The notes under the pieces were generated by a model, which was given only the letters and a program-made list of their open reading frames with translations, was not told the DNA's origin and made no database searches. Positions 1-8,105 of a stretch of 64,000 nt of DNA are shown here, in pieces. The stretch lies in the NCBI GenBank assembly GCA_963808815.1, contig CAWEGI010000003.1, positions 146,304 through 210,303 of the forward strand, in the 5' to 3' direction. Each line of letters begins with the position of its first letter. Within the stretch, counting starts at the first letter, position 1. This DNA comes from DATBLE01 sp963808815 (GTDB lineage: Bacteria; Actinomycetota; Thermoleophilia; Gaiellales; Gaiellaceae). Made by a program: the position numbers and the translations under genes.

Positions 1-415
1 CGCACGGACGGCCCGCGAAGTGCACGGGGATCACGGCGCGTGTTCGCCCGCCACGCCGCCGGGCGATCTCGTCAGGTGTCAGGCACATCGTCTCCCGGTC
101 GACATCGGCCAGCACCGGGCGTCCACCGGCATGGATCACGGCGTTCGCCGTCGAGGCGAACGTCATCGCGGGGACAATCACCTCGTCGCCCGCCGCCAGG
201 TCGAGTGCCACCATTGCGAGATGGAGCGCGGCCGTGCACGAGTGCACCGCGATCGCGTGCGGCGCGCCCACGTACTCCCGAAACGCCTCCTCGAACCGCC
301 CCACGCGCGGCCCGGTGCCGATCCACGCGGACCGTAGGGTGAGCAGGACCTCGTCGATCTCGGATTCCTGGATATCGGGGCTTCCGAAGACGAGGTAGTT
401 TTCGCGACCGCTCAT
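1..415 (-). CDS. DegT/DnrJ/EryC1/StrS-family sugar aminotransferase (N-terminal part, cut by window edge)
   Basis: The 138 visible codons read as the N-terminal PLP-binding half of a nucleotide-sugar aminotransferase. Family hallmarks are visible: GTGPRVGRFEEAF near residue 33, HSCTAALHLAM near 60, GDEVIVPAMTFASTANAV near 80 and GGRPVLADVD near 100. The family transfers an amino group from glutamate to a 4- or 3-keto NDP-sugar in the cytosol; the substrate cannot be told from this part. The catalytic Lys lies beyond the window. The ATG overlaps the stop of the upstream FkbM gene (ATGA), so it is translationally coupled in the leftward EPS operon. The family call is firm. Confidence 0.88.
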   Translation of the reverse strand, partial: MSGRENYLVFGSPDIQESEIDEVLLTLRSAWIGTGPRVGRFEEAFREYVGAPHAIAVHSCTAALHLAMVALDLAAGDEVIVPAMTFASTANAVIHAGGRPVLADVDRETMCLTPDEIARRRGGRTRAVIPVHFAGRPC

Positions 416-1269
416 CCGACTCCGGTGCCGGCGCGTGTGAGTCGGAGAACGAGATCCTGGTTCTCCACCGGAGCGAGTCCGGATCGCCTCGGTTCCGCGA
501 GCAGGTCGTCGACCGCACAGGGCGCGGATTCATGCGTCTCGACGAAGAGTTCGTCGACGGGATCCCAGACCGATGCGGCGGCACGGCAGATCTCGCACTC
601 CGCGCCCTCGGCGTCGATCTTGACGATCAGCCTTTCTCCGGAGGCCTTGCGGCGAGCGTCTTCCAGAACATCGCGTCCTGCCACGATCGACACGACCTCC
701 GAGGAGACTCGGTGCGCTGGCCCCGACGGGGGCAGGCGGGCGTGCAGCGAGTGTGTCCATGACTCTGCGCTCAGGGAGAGCACGCCCGATCCCGCCTCCT
801 CGCCCACCGCTGCCCGCCTCGTCTCCCATTGCAGGCCCCGTCGGCGGAACGAGGCGGCCGCTCGTTCGAGCAGTGTGAAATTCTCGGAAGCCGGTTCGTA
901 CGAGAGGACGCAGCTTGCGCCGCCGAGCAGGGCGAAGGCCCCGAAATAACCCTTGTGTGCCCCTACGTCGACGACCACCGCCCCTTCATAGTCGGCTCGG
1001 TACGGGTTCTTCCGAGGCACGAAGATCTCCCGCAGCGTCTCGAGGTCGCTGGCGAGCGTGCTCCGGTTCAGAAACACCCTCCCGCCACCCCTCAACGGGA
1101 CGCCGGTACGACCGTGACGATTCCAACGCGTCGCGGAGAGGGTCGCCAGCTTTAACCGACCAGGCACCCCGAAGGGGCCGGTACCCATCAGCTCCCGAAT
1201 CGCGGCCGCCGACGGCATCGTGGCGCCGCCCCATTCGCTTGGCCGGGTCTCGTCGGGCATTCGCGCCAT
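412..1269 (-). CDS. FkbM-family SAM-dependent methyltransferase
   Basis: 285 residues. The SAM-binding motif DVGAHKGYFG is at 101–110 and the FkbM motif IVKIDAEGAE at about 215–224, followed by a C-terminal strand with VETHE. FkbM enzymes O-methylate sugars or small molecules; within an EPS operon a sugar hydroxyl of the polymer or its precursor is the likely acceptor (inference). The stop overlaps the aminotransferase start by ATGA, and 21 bp separate it from the flippase upstream. The start ATG has no strong ribosome-binding site; an ATG three codons further in is an alternative. Confidence 0.85.
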   Translation of the reverse strand: MARMPDETRPSEWGGATMPSAAAIRELMGTGPFGVPGRLKLATLSATRWNRHGRTGVPLRGGGRVFLNRSTLASDLETLREIFVPRKNPYRADYEGAVVVDVGAHKGYFGAFALLGGASCVLSYEPASENFTLLERAAASFRRRGLQWETRRAAVGEEAGSGVLSLSAESWTHSLHARLPPSGPAHRVSSEVVSIVAGRDVLEDARRKASGERLIVKIDAEGAECEICRAAASVWDPVDELFVETHESAPCAVDDLLAEPRRSGLAPVENQDLVLRLTRAGTGVG

Positions 1270-1290
1270 CCTAGGGGCCGCGCTGGCTCG

Positions 1291-2889
1291 TCACCGCGCT
1301 GCGCCGAGCGGCGCGCCCGACAGCCGTCGGCAGATCCACGTGATCCGCCCGCTCATCCGGCCGCCGACCGAGGAGACCAGCCAGTCCGCATCCTCGCGGG
1401 GTAGCACGCGCAGCGACGCCGCGAGGCCCGCGTACACCACCAACGACACGACCATCGCGAGGACCAGGCCGCCGGCCCCGTCGACGAAGCGCAGGATGAG
1501 CTCGCCACAGCCTCCCGCGACCGTGGCGGCGAGAACCGCCCGCGCCAGGTGACGCGGAGCGAGCTGGACGCCCCCGACGAGGCGGACGCAGTAGACGATC
1601 CCGAGCAGCGCCGCCCCGATCTGCGCCGAGATGTTGGCCAGGGCGGCTCCGAGCGCGTCGAGCGGGGGTACCAGAGCGGCTGCTAGTCCGAGGTCGACGA
1701 CTCCGGCGATCACGCCGATGACTACCGGTGCGCGGATACGGCCGTATCCGAAGAGCAGCCCTCCGCTGAGCCCGCCCGCGGGCACCACCAGCAGCGGCGT
1801 GATGAGGACCAGGAAGAGCAGTCCGGCCCCCTTGTACTCGGTGCCGTAGACGAGACCGATCAGCGGCGGGCCAAACACGATTCCGCCGGCTGTGAGCGGA
1901 ATCGAGATGATGAACAGGAGCCGAAGGCCACGGCCGTAGCCGCTCTGGATCCGCTCGTGCGCTCCTGCTCCGTGGAGCGTCGCTACGGCGGGGGCGAACA
2001 TGTTGCTGAGAGCCGAAGGTAGGGCGAGGAGGGCCGCATACAACCCGAAGGCGATCGAGTAGAGGGCGATCTGCCGGTCGGTCGAGTAGTGCTCGAGGAA
2101 GAAGAACTCCGACCGCTGGAAGACGACGAAGCTCAAGATCATCGGCACCGAGGCGACTGCTATGAAATGGAGGACCTCCCTGCGGATCCTCCCAAGGGCG
2201 GCACGTGGCGTCTTGATCCGTCCGAGCAGACGGTGCGAGATCGCCCACGCCCAGACTGCCATCACGACGTTTCCGGCGGCCATTGCGACGAAGATGCTCG
2301 TGATGCCGCCTCCCAGCTCCAGTGCGACCATCGTCGCGACCGTCGTTCCAACTCCGCAGGAGAGGATGACGAACGAGTTTTGTCTCCACCGCTGGGCTCC
2401 GACGAGGACCGAAGCGGGAACCCTGTGCAGGATTCCGGCGAAGGCGCCGATTGCGCCGAAGACCCACGCGAGACGAGGAGCGCCTCCGAACACTGCGATT
2501 ATCAGCAGCACGGCTGTTGCGATCCCGGCTGCCAGCAGTCCCAAGCGCCACGCCCAGGCGTAGAGCGAAAGAATCATTCCGTCCTCACCCTTGCCGATGA
2601 GCTCGGCGACGTATCTCGGCATTGCCGCGGAGAAGCCCCCTGAGCAGATGATGATCGTCGAGATGACGATGAAGGAGATGTAGCTCTGCCGCCCCATGCC
2701 GTCTGGACCAAGTGCTCGTGCGGCCACGATCGAGATCAGCGCTGTCATCACGAACGGAGAGAGGTGCGAGGCCGTCTGCCACACTCCGCCGCGAACCATG
2801 CGCGCTCCGGCATGCTCGACACTGTCCTCGAAGGGCGAGGAACCGGCGGCGTCGGACGCGGCGGCCGGGCTCCTCAATCGAGCTCTCAC
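1291..2889 (-). CDS. Wzx-type polysaccharide flippase (PST/MATE-like, MOP superfamily)
   Basis: 532 residues with about 12–14 hydrophobic helices, beginning with the ASHLSPFVMTALISIVAARA segment and the GPDGMGRQSYISF loop typical of O-antigen/EPS flippases. It would move the undecaprenyl-linked repeat unit across the cytoplasmic membrane. The frame stays open for 157 codons upstream, but the GTG at 2889 is chosen because it forms a GTGA overlap with the stop of the preceding glycosyltransferase and because residues further upstream look like antisense shadow (Arg/Ala-rich, no membrane character). It is the only flippase seen in the window. Confidence 0.88.
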   Translation of the reverse strand: MRARLRSPAAASDAAGSSPFEDSVEHAGARMVRGGVWQTASHLSPFVMTALISIVAARALGPDGMGRQSYISFIVISTIIICSGGFSAAMPRYVAELIGKGEDGMILSLYAWAWRLGLLAAGIATAVLLIIAVFGGAPRLAWVFGAIGAFAGILHRVPASVLVGAQRWRQNSFVILSCGVGTTVATMVALELGGGITSIFVAMAAGNVVMAVWAWAISHRLLGRIKTPRAALGRIRREVLHFIAVASVPMILSFVVFQRSEFFFLEHYSTDRQIALYSIAFGLYAALLALPSALSNMFAPAVATLHGAGAHERIQSGYGRGLRLLFIISIPLTAGGIVFGPPLIGLVYGTEYKGAGLLFLVLITPLLVVPAGGLSGGLLFGYGRIRAPVVIGVIAGVVDLGLAAALVPPLDALGAALANISAQIGAALLGIVYCVRLVGGVQLAPRHLARAVLAATVAGGCGELILRFVDGAGGLVLAMVVSLVVYAGLAASLRVLPREDADWLVSSVGGRMSGRITWICRRLSGAPLGAAR

Positions 2890-3785
2890 GAAGCGCTTCC
2901 CCCGTCGGGGCCACGATGCAGCATCCGGACGGTTCTCTTCGCGATGCGGCCGGGCAGCCTCGCGGCCTCTACGGCGATGCCGACTCGGCGCATCACCTGA
3001 TCGTCGGCCGCGGTTCGTTTCGCTCCCGAGAGCTGCCAGAACGCGGCCCAAACGTAGAAATGAAAAGCAACGAGCACGCCCGCGCGCAGGAAGCCCGGTA
3101 CTCCCTCCCGCCAGGGCTCGGCGACGACGAACTGCCTGTACGCCTTCCCGCCGAGTGTCCGCAGCATGGCGCGTGCCGTGAACACCTCTCCCCGATCGAC
3201 CATCGACTGCGCTTCGGCGGGCGCGTAGCGAAGCGCTCGCTCGATCGCCTCGGCGACGGTTCGGTTGCGGTCGTGGATCATGACGAGGTCGTCCCGCGCG
3301 GGCAGGTCCAGCCTGCGGTCGGGCGTGACGCTCGGCAGTGCGTTCGGCACTTCGGGCCACCGCACACTCGTTCGCCGATAGAAGCGGGGCTTGGGGTCGT
3401 AGCGGTGCATCGGATGAGCGGCGGGATAGCCCAGGTCGTAGTTCATGAACGGGATGGCGACGACGTCGATGTCGTTTCTGTGGCGCAGGCGCAGGAGCTC
3501 CTCACGTAGACCGGGCGTCACCCGCTCGTCGGGATCCATCGCGAGGACCCAATCGCCGGTGGCGGCGTCGGCGACTACGTTTCTGACCGCCTCCACGACC
3601 GGTACTCGCTCGTGGCTGATCACTCGCGCGCCATGACGGCGAGCGACGCCCGCCGAATCGTCGCTGCTCTGGAGATCCAAGACGATGATCTCGTCTGCCC
3701 AGCGTATGGACTCGAGGCATGCGGGCAGCTTGTCGGCCTCGTTTCGGCAGACGAGGCAGACGCTGACGGTCGGGGCGGGGCTCAT
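2886..3785 (-). CDS. Family 2 glycosyltransferase (WaaE/KdtX-like)
   Basis: 299 residues. The GT-A nucleotide-binding strand VSVCLVCRNEA starts at residue 7, the acidic DLQSSDDS follows at 37–44 and DPDE (metal/donor site) at 84–87; MHRYDPKPRFYRR and a C-terminal amphipathic/hydrophobic helix (VLVAFHFYVWAAFW) match the WaaE-like subgroup that adds a hexose to a lipid-linked glycan. The ATG at 3785 is chosen because the GT fold starts right after it; the in-frame extension upstream has no homology character. The stop overlaps the flippase GTG, while 118 bp separate it from the next gene upstream, so an internal promoter is possible. Confidence 0.85.
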   Translation of the reverse strand: MSPAPTVSVCLVCRNEADKLPACLESIRWADEIIVLDLQSSDDSAGVARRHGARVISHERVPVVEAVRNVVADAATGDWVLAMDPDERVTPGLREELLRLRHRNDIDVVAIPFMNYDLGYPAAHPMHRYDPKPRFYRRTSVRWPEVPNALPSVTPDRRLDLPARDDLVMIHDRNRTVAEAIERALRYAPAEAQSMVDRGEVFTARAMLRTLGGKAYRQFVVAEPWREGVPGFLRAGVLVAFHFYVWAAFWQLSGAKRTAADDQVMRRVGIAVEAARLPGRIAKRTVRMLHRGPDGGSAS

Positions 3786-3903
3786 CTCCTGTGGTTGTCG
3801 GTAATCCAGCAGCCTTGCACGAGTCCCATTGAAACTCGGCGGACGAGCGTCTCCGCGAAGGCCGGGCACCTGCGTCTTTCGCTGAAGCGGACGGTCGTGC
3901 CGG

Positions 3904-4908
3904 TCATGGCACTCGGTCCAGGATCCGCCTGATTCGAACTCGCATCCAAAGCAGGACGAAGAGCCCCAGCCGCTCGAAGACGGTCGTCGACCGGCTCGTT
4001 CGCAGAGCCGCTCGCACCTGGCCCCAGGCGACCGCTTCACGGCCTGCGTTCAGCAGGCGACCGGCCCGGCGGATTGCCGTCGTCGCGGCGATCTCCAGAG
4101 CTTCCTCGCTGATCTGATCGGCCCGTTCCGGCGGCAGGAGACGTCGGTTGAGGTCGATCACCATACGGAGCTCGCGGACGTACCGCTCGGCCGAGAGGGC
4201 GCTGGTGATCGACGAATCGTGCACTCGGTAGAGCGCGAGCGGCTCGGGCTCGTACCAGACTGGGTAGTGGGCGGCGATCCGCACCCACATTTCCCAGTCT
4301 TCTCCCATGAGGCCCGCTCGAGGATCGAAGCCGCCGATCGCCTCGTACACCGAGCGGCGCACGACGATCGTTGGCGGCTGCAGTCGCTGGCCGAGTGCGA
4401 TCCGCTCGAGCCACCCATTCAGGATCCCGCGGCCATCCGGCTCGAGAGCGGCGATCGTCTCCCAGTCTCCTTCGTCGTTCATCGAGATGTAGCGGCAGAA
4501 GGCGGCGCCGAGGTCGGGGTGGTCGTGGAAGGGTGGGGCGAGGGTTTGGTAGAAGCCGTCGCGGACGGTGTCGTCGCCGTGGAGGAGGTGGACGAGCTGG
4601 CCGCGTGAGCGTTCGATGCAGGTGTTGAAGTTGTGGGTGTGGCCACGGTTTTCGGGTTGTTGGTGGAAGCTGACGCGGGTGGGGGCGAGCTCGTCGACGA
4701 TTGCTTGTGGGTCGTCGGTGGAGCAGTCGTCGACGACTTCGATCTGCATCTGGTCGGGGCCGGGGTCCTGCGCGAGCACGGAGGCGAGCGTCTCGCGAAG
4801 GTAGCCGGCGCAGTTGTAGGTCGGAATCATCACCGACCACAATGGGCGATCTTTCGCCTCGGCCGGTGGTGCGAACCGGCGCGGGAGCTCGGGCCGGCGG
4901 TCGCTCAC
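3904..4908 (-). CDS. Family 2 glycosyltransferase (paralogue A of a tandem pair)
   Basis: 334 residues. GT-A landmarks: WSVMIPTYNCAGYL from 24, VVDDCSTDD at 58–66, the HGDD DXD-type motif at 110–113 and GEDWEMW (acid/base region) at 202–208; the tail has a hydrophobic helix FERLGLFVLLWMRV. Residues 21–139 are identical to residues 20–138 of the next gene upstream, and the DNA of that block is identical too, with codon choice unlike the rest of the gene (more CAA, CCA, TCA). The acceptor-binding half is different, so the two enzymes probably share a donor and differ in acceptor (inference). ATG/TGA overlap couples it to its upstream paralogue. Confidence 0.88.
   Translation of the reverse strand: MSDRRPELPRRFAPPAEAKDRPLWSVMIPTYNCAGYLRETLASVLAQDPGPDQMQIEVVDDCSTDDPQAIVDELAPTRVSFHQQPENRGHTHNFNTCIERSRGQLVHLLHGDDTVRDGFYQTLAPPFHDHPDLGAAFCRYISMNDEGDWETIAALEPDGRGILNGWLERIALGQRLQPPTIVVRRSVYEAIGGFDPRAGLMGEDWEMWVRIAAHYPVWYEPEPLALYRVHDSSITSALSAERYVRELRMVIDLNRRLLPPERADQISEEALEIAATTAIRRAGRLLNAGREAVAWGQVRAALRTSRSTTVFERLGLFVLLWMRVRIRRILDRVP
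4493..4839 (-). repeat. 347-bp direct repeat, copy 1 (donor half of GT2 gene)
   Basis: Base-for-base identical by eye to 5488–5834, in the same orientation, offset 995 bp. It covers the nucleotide-binding half of two tandem GT2 genes. Sequence on either side diverges abruptly, which is what gene conversion or a recent tandem duplication with later replacement of the acceptor half would leave. Confidence 0.95.
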
Positions 4909-5900
4909 AGTCTGTCCCGTTCTCCCCCGGCGACGACCATCCGCCCGGCGGTCTTCGCCGCCCGCAAGGCGACGCGTGGAGAGTGGTCGGAGAGCAGGGC
5001 CTCTCGGAGCTGGACGAGCGCCGCCGACCGGTCACCGGCGGCTGCGAGCGCGCGCGCCTGCACGAGCGCCCATTCGGCGCAGCGCCTTCTCGCTGCGCGG
5101 TGGGCGCTCGCGCGCCTGCCCGGCTCGATGTACTCGGTGACGAGATCGATCGTCAGCCGGTAGTCGCGAATCGCGGCGCCTGATCTGGCCGAGCCCGAAA
5201 TGAGCGACCGCGGCCGGCGGTGGTAGCGGGCCAGCGGTTCGATCTCGTACCAGACCGGGTAGTGGGCGGCGATCCGCACCCACATTTCGAGATCCTCGCC
5301 TGCGACGCGGAGCCTGCGGTCGAAGCCGCCGAGACGTTCGTACGTCGACCTCGGGACGACAACTGTGGGCGGCTGGATCCCGACGCCGGCCGCGAGCCTG
5401 TACGCGGCGTCTGGGAAGATGCCCGAGGTGGGCTCGTGGAGCCGCGCGACAGAGGTCTCGCACCCCGCTTCGTCCACGTACACGTGCCGGCAGAAGGCGG
5501 CGCCGAGGTCGGGGTGGTCGTGGAAGGGTGGGGCGAGGGTTTGGTAGAAGCCGTCGCGGACGGTGTCGTCGCCGTGGAGGAGGTGGACGAGCTGGCCGCG
5601 TGAGCGTTCGATGCAGGTGTTGAAGTTGTGGGTGTGGCCACGGTTTTCGGGTTGTTGGTGGAAGCTGACGCGGGTGGGGGCGAGCTCGTCGACGATTGCT
5701 TGTGGGTCGTCGGTGGAGCAGTCGTCGACGACTTCGATCTGCATCTGGTCGGGGCCGGGGTCCTGCGCGAGCACGGAGGCGAGCGTCTCGCGAAGGTAGC
5801 CGGCGCAGTTGTAGGTCGGAATCATCACCGACCAGAGCGGGCGCCTGACGTCCGGCGGGACTGGATCGAATCGGGGACGGAAAGGAGGGTTCATGCTCAT
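4905..5900 (-). CDS. Family 2 glycosyltransferase (paralogue B of a tandem pair)
   Basis: 331 residues with the same donor half as its downstream neighbour (WSVMIPTYNCAGYL, VVDDCSTDD, HGDD) and a different acceptor half carrying GEDLEMW and a helical Ala/Arg-rich tail. Predicted to be a cytosolic, inverting sugar transferase acting on the lipid-linked EPS repeat unit. Its stop overlaps the ATG of paralogue A, and its own ATG overlaps the stop of the next GT2 upstream, so three glycosyltransferases are translated as a coupled string. Donor and linkage are not predictable. Confidence 0.88.
   Translation of the reverse strand: MSMNPPFRPRFDPVPPDVRRPLWSVMIPTYNCAGYLRETLASVLAQDPGPDQMQIEVVDDCSTDDPQAIVDELAPTRVSFHQQPENRGHTHNFNTCIERSRGQLVHLLHGDDTVRDGFYQTLAPPFHDHPDLGAAFCRHVYVDEAGCETSVARLHEPTSGIFPDAAYRLAAGVGIQPPTVVVPRSTYERLGGFDRRLRVAGEDLEMWVRIAAHYPVWYEIEPLARYHRRPRSLISGSARSGAAIRDYRLTIDLVTEYIEPGRRASAHRAARRRCAEWALVQARALAAAGDRSAALVQLREALLSDHSPRVALRAAKTAGRMVVAGGERDRL
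5488..5834 (-). repeat. 347-bp direct repeat, copy 2 (donor half of GT2 gene)
   Basis: Second copy of the block at 4493–4839, identical throughout by visual comparison. A 347-bp repeat this close is also a risk point for assembly collapse. Confidence 0.95.
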
Positions 5901-6820
5901 TGCACTCGCCTTCGTCGATCCTCGCCCCGCCGGGTCATTCGCAACCCGGCGGCCAGACCCTCCAACGTGGCTCGGAGCACGACTGTCTCCTCACCGGCGG
6001 ACTCCCACCGCCTCTTGGCCAGCGCACGGGCCAGAAGCTCTGTCCGCATGCTGAGCCAGCAGGCAAGCACCTTCCAGGCTAGATGGTCGCCGCTTCGCAG
6101 CCAGATCGCGACCGCCGCCCCGGTTCCGTACCCGTAGTCCCGCCGGCGTGACCGTCGCCCCGCCCGGGTTGCGCGCTCGTGCAGCACGATCACCGCGGGC
6201 TCGTAGCGCGCCCGCCCCCCGGCTCGGAGCAGACGACGGAAGAGGTCCATGTCGAGCCCGCCTCGGAGAGGCGCTCCGGGCCCGAGCCGCTCGTCGCAGC
6301 CGCCGATCCTCTCGAACCACGTGCGCCGGACGACGAAATTGTTGCCGCTGCCTACGTCCCACGGCATCCCGTTCTGCCCGAAGATGCGCGGTTCGGCGCT
6401 CACCCTGGACGAGACCGCGTACAGGCCGGCCGCCGCAGGGCCGAGCGGCAGCACCCGCCCTCCGAGCAGCGCGAGCTCGGCGTCGTCCTCGAACGCGGCG
6501 GCGACCTGCCCGAGCCAGTCCTCGGCCGCGACGCAGTCGTCGTCTATCACGGCGACGACCGGTGCGGTCGTGGCCGCGATCCCATCGTTCTGCGAGGCGC
6601 CGAGCCCCCCCGGCCTTGCGCGCAGATAGCGCACCGGCAGGCCGTCGCCGGCCGACTCCGCGACGACCTTTTGCGCGTCCGGCCCGCGGCTCTGGTCCGC
6701 CACCACGACCTCGGCCGGCATCGAGGTGCCGTCGAGCAGCGAGCGAAGGCATCGACGCAGCTCGGCAGTCCGGTCGCGGGTGGAGATGACGACTGCGACG
6801 GCCGATGAGACCCCGGTCAC
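5897..6820 (-). CDS. Family 2 glycosyltransferase
   Basis: 307 residues. VVISTRDRTAELRRCLRSLL from about residue 10, GLGASQNDGI at 72–81 and IDDD at 92–95 give the GT-A donor site; GLDMDLFRRLLRAG near 210 replaces the usual ED acid/base motif. This pattern resembles rhamnosyl/galactofuranosyl-type GT2 enzymes, but the donor cannot be named. It overlaps the next two genes on both sides by ATGA/GTGA junctions and belongs to the same leftward operon. Confidence 0.86.
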   Translation of the reverse strand: MTGVSSAVAVVISTRDRTAELRRCLRSLLDGTSMPAEVVVADQSRGPDAQKVVAESAGDGLPVRYLRARPGGLGASQNDGIAATTAPVVAVIDDDCVAAEDWLGQVAAAFEDDAELALLGGRVLPLGPAAAGLYAVSSRVSAEPRIFGQNGMPWDVGSGNNFVVRRTWFERIGGCDERLGPGAPLRGGLDMDLFRRLLRAGGRARYEPAVIVLHERATRAGRRSRRRDYGYGTGAAVAIWLRSGDHLAWKVLACWLSMRTELLARALAKRRWESAGEETVVLRATLEGLAAGLRMTRRGEDRRRRVQ

Positions 6821-7905
6821 AGGCTCTCCATCTCGGGTCGGACGTCTTTGGGTCGGGTGCGCGCTGGCCTCCCGCGCAGGCGCTCGAACGAGCGGAGGAG
6901 CAGGTCGGGATCTCCGAAGCGGACGCCGAGCAGGAACCGCAACGTCGACGCGTCGCCGTCCACTGGTACCCGCCGAAGCTCATGGAGCGGCGTCGCCGGG
7001 TAGTTCAGGCCGCGCTCGATCCCGCACGCGCACGCGAAGCCGGAGCTCTTGACGATGCGGACGACGTCCTCGGTCTTGCGGCCGTACGGGTAGCAGAAGG
7101 CGCGCACCTCGGTGCGGAGCCGGCTCGACAGCACCTCACGGGCACCCCCGATCTCGTCCGCCGCCTGGCCGAGCTCCAGCTCGGGCAGTCGCGGATGCGT
7201 TCTCGTGTGCGCCCCGATCTCGATCCCGTCCCGGGCCATCTCCGCCAGGGTCGACCAGTCGGCGAGCGGCCTCGACGCGAGCTCTCCGGCGCCGTCCCAG
7301 TCCGCGGCTCCTCCCACGCAGTCAGAAACCACGAAGAGGGCCGCGGGAGTGCCGAAGCGGCGCAGCAGCGGCGCCGCGAGCTCGCCGTTGTCCGCGAAGC
7401 CGTCGTCGAAGGTGATCACGACGGCGCCGGCCGGAGGGAGCTTGCCGGCCTGCCTCGAGCGAACGAGGTTGGCGAGGTCGATCACCGGCCGGCGGCTCCA
7501 TCGGAGCAGGAGAAGCTGCCGGCGCAGTCGTCGAGCGGGAACAACAAAACGGGAACCTGCCTCGCCGGGGGCTCCAATCGCGTGGTACGTGAGGATCGCG
7601 GTGCCCTGGCTCAGCCGCCGCCAGGTCTCGCGGTCGAGTCCGGCTCGGGCACCGTGCCAGTACGCGTAGCGCTCGATCGGAGCCCGGAACCGGCGGGCGC
7701 GCGGTTCGCCGAAGAGACGTGACGCCGCCGCCACCACGGAGGGAGGTACGTGGAGCCCATGCAGGACACGCCGGGCCGCTGCTTCGGTCGCTCCGCCGGC
7801 GCCGAAGTCGGCAAGCGGAGATCCTGGCGGCGGCGCCGAGGTCTCGAGCAATGCCCGCGCGTCGGCTGCGCCTCGCCTCGCTGCTTCACGCAACCCCGCC
7901 CTCAC
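6817..7905 (-). CDS. Polysaccharide deacetylase (NodB-homology domain, CE4)
   Basis: 362 residues. The NodB domain shows the TFDDG motif at 165–169 (the two Asp: catalytic base and metal ligand), the metal-binding HTRTH at 233–237 and the RAFCYPYGRKTED motif near 268. CE4 enzymes remove N- or O-acetyl groups from polymers such as GlcNAc-containing EPS. No signal peptide is visible at the chosen start, so it may act on the lipid-linked intermediate in the cytosol, or the N-terminal 100 residues may be a separate helical module. Both ends overlap neighbours by ATGA. Confidence 0.88.
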   Translation of the reverse strand: MRAGLREAARRGAADARALLETSAPPPGSPLADFGAGGATEAAARRVLHGLHVPPSVVAAASRLFGEPRARRFRAPIERYAYWHGARAGLDRETWRRLSQGTAILTYHAIGAPGEAGSRFVVPARRLRRQLLLLRWSRRPVIDLANLVRSRQAGKLPPAGAVVITFDDGFADNGELAAPLLRRFGTPAALFVVSDCVGGAADWDGAGELASRPLADWSTLAEMARDGIEIGAHTRTHPRLPELELGQAADEIGGAREVLSSRLRTEVRAFCYPYGRKTEDVVRIVKSSGFACACGIERGLNYPATPLHELRRVPVDGDASTLRFLLGVRFGDPDLLLRSFERLRGRPARTRPKDVRPEMESL

Positions 7906-8105
7906 GAGCGCGACTTCCCCTGCCCGGAGCGCTGGCCTTCCCAGATCACACTGAACAGCGCGAGGCGCTCGAACACGGCCGAAGAGCGCCAGGTCGGCAA
8001 CGCCTCCCGGACCTGTGGGCGGGCTGGTGCGAGCACCGAGTGGAGCGACACTCGCTTGTAGGCGGCGCAGTTGTTCGGCTGGCGAAACGGACGGCTCTCG
8101 TTCAT
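7902..8105 (-). pseudogene. GT2 glycosyltransferase remnant with internal deletion
   Basis: A 67-codon frame that begins by ATGA overlap with the kinase stop and ends by ATGA overlap with the deacetylase start. Its first half (NNCAAYKRVSLHSVLA) aligns with the GT2 start of the paralogues downstream (YNCAGYLRETLASVLA) and its second half (VREALPTWRSSAVFERLALF) with their C-terminal tail (VRAALRTSRSTTVFERLGLF). The roughly 270 residues in between, with all catalytic motifs, are missing, yet the frame is kept. It is best read as an internally deleted GT2 whose overlapping ends still link translation of its neighbours; a short functional peptide is less likely. Confidence 0.65.

Noticed and set aside
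1291..3360. Flippase read as 689 residues from 3360
   Set aside because: The extra 157 residues overlap a clear glycosyltransferase and lack membrane segments; GTGA overlap at 2889 decides the start.
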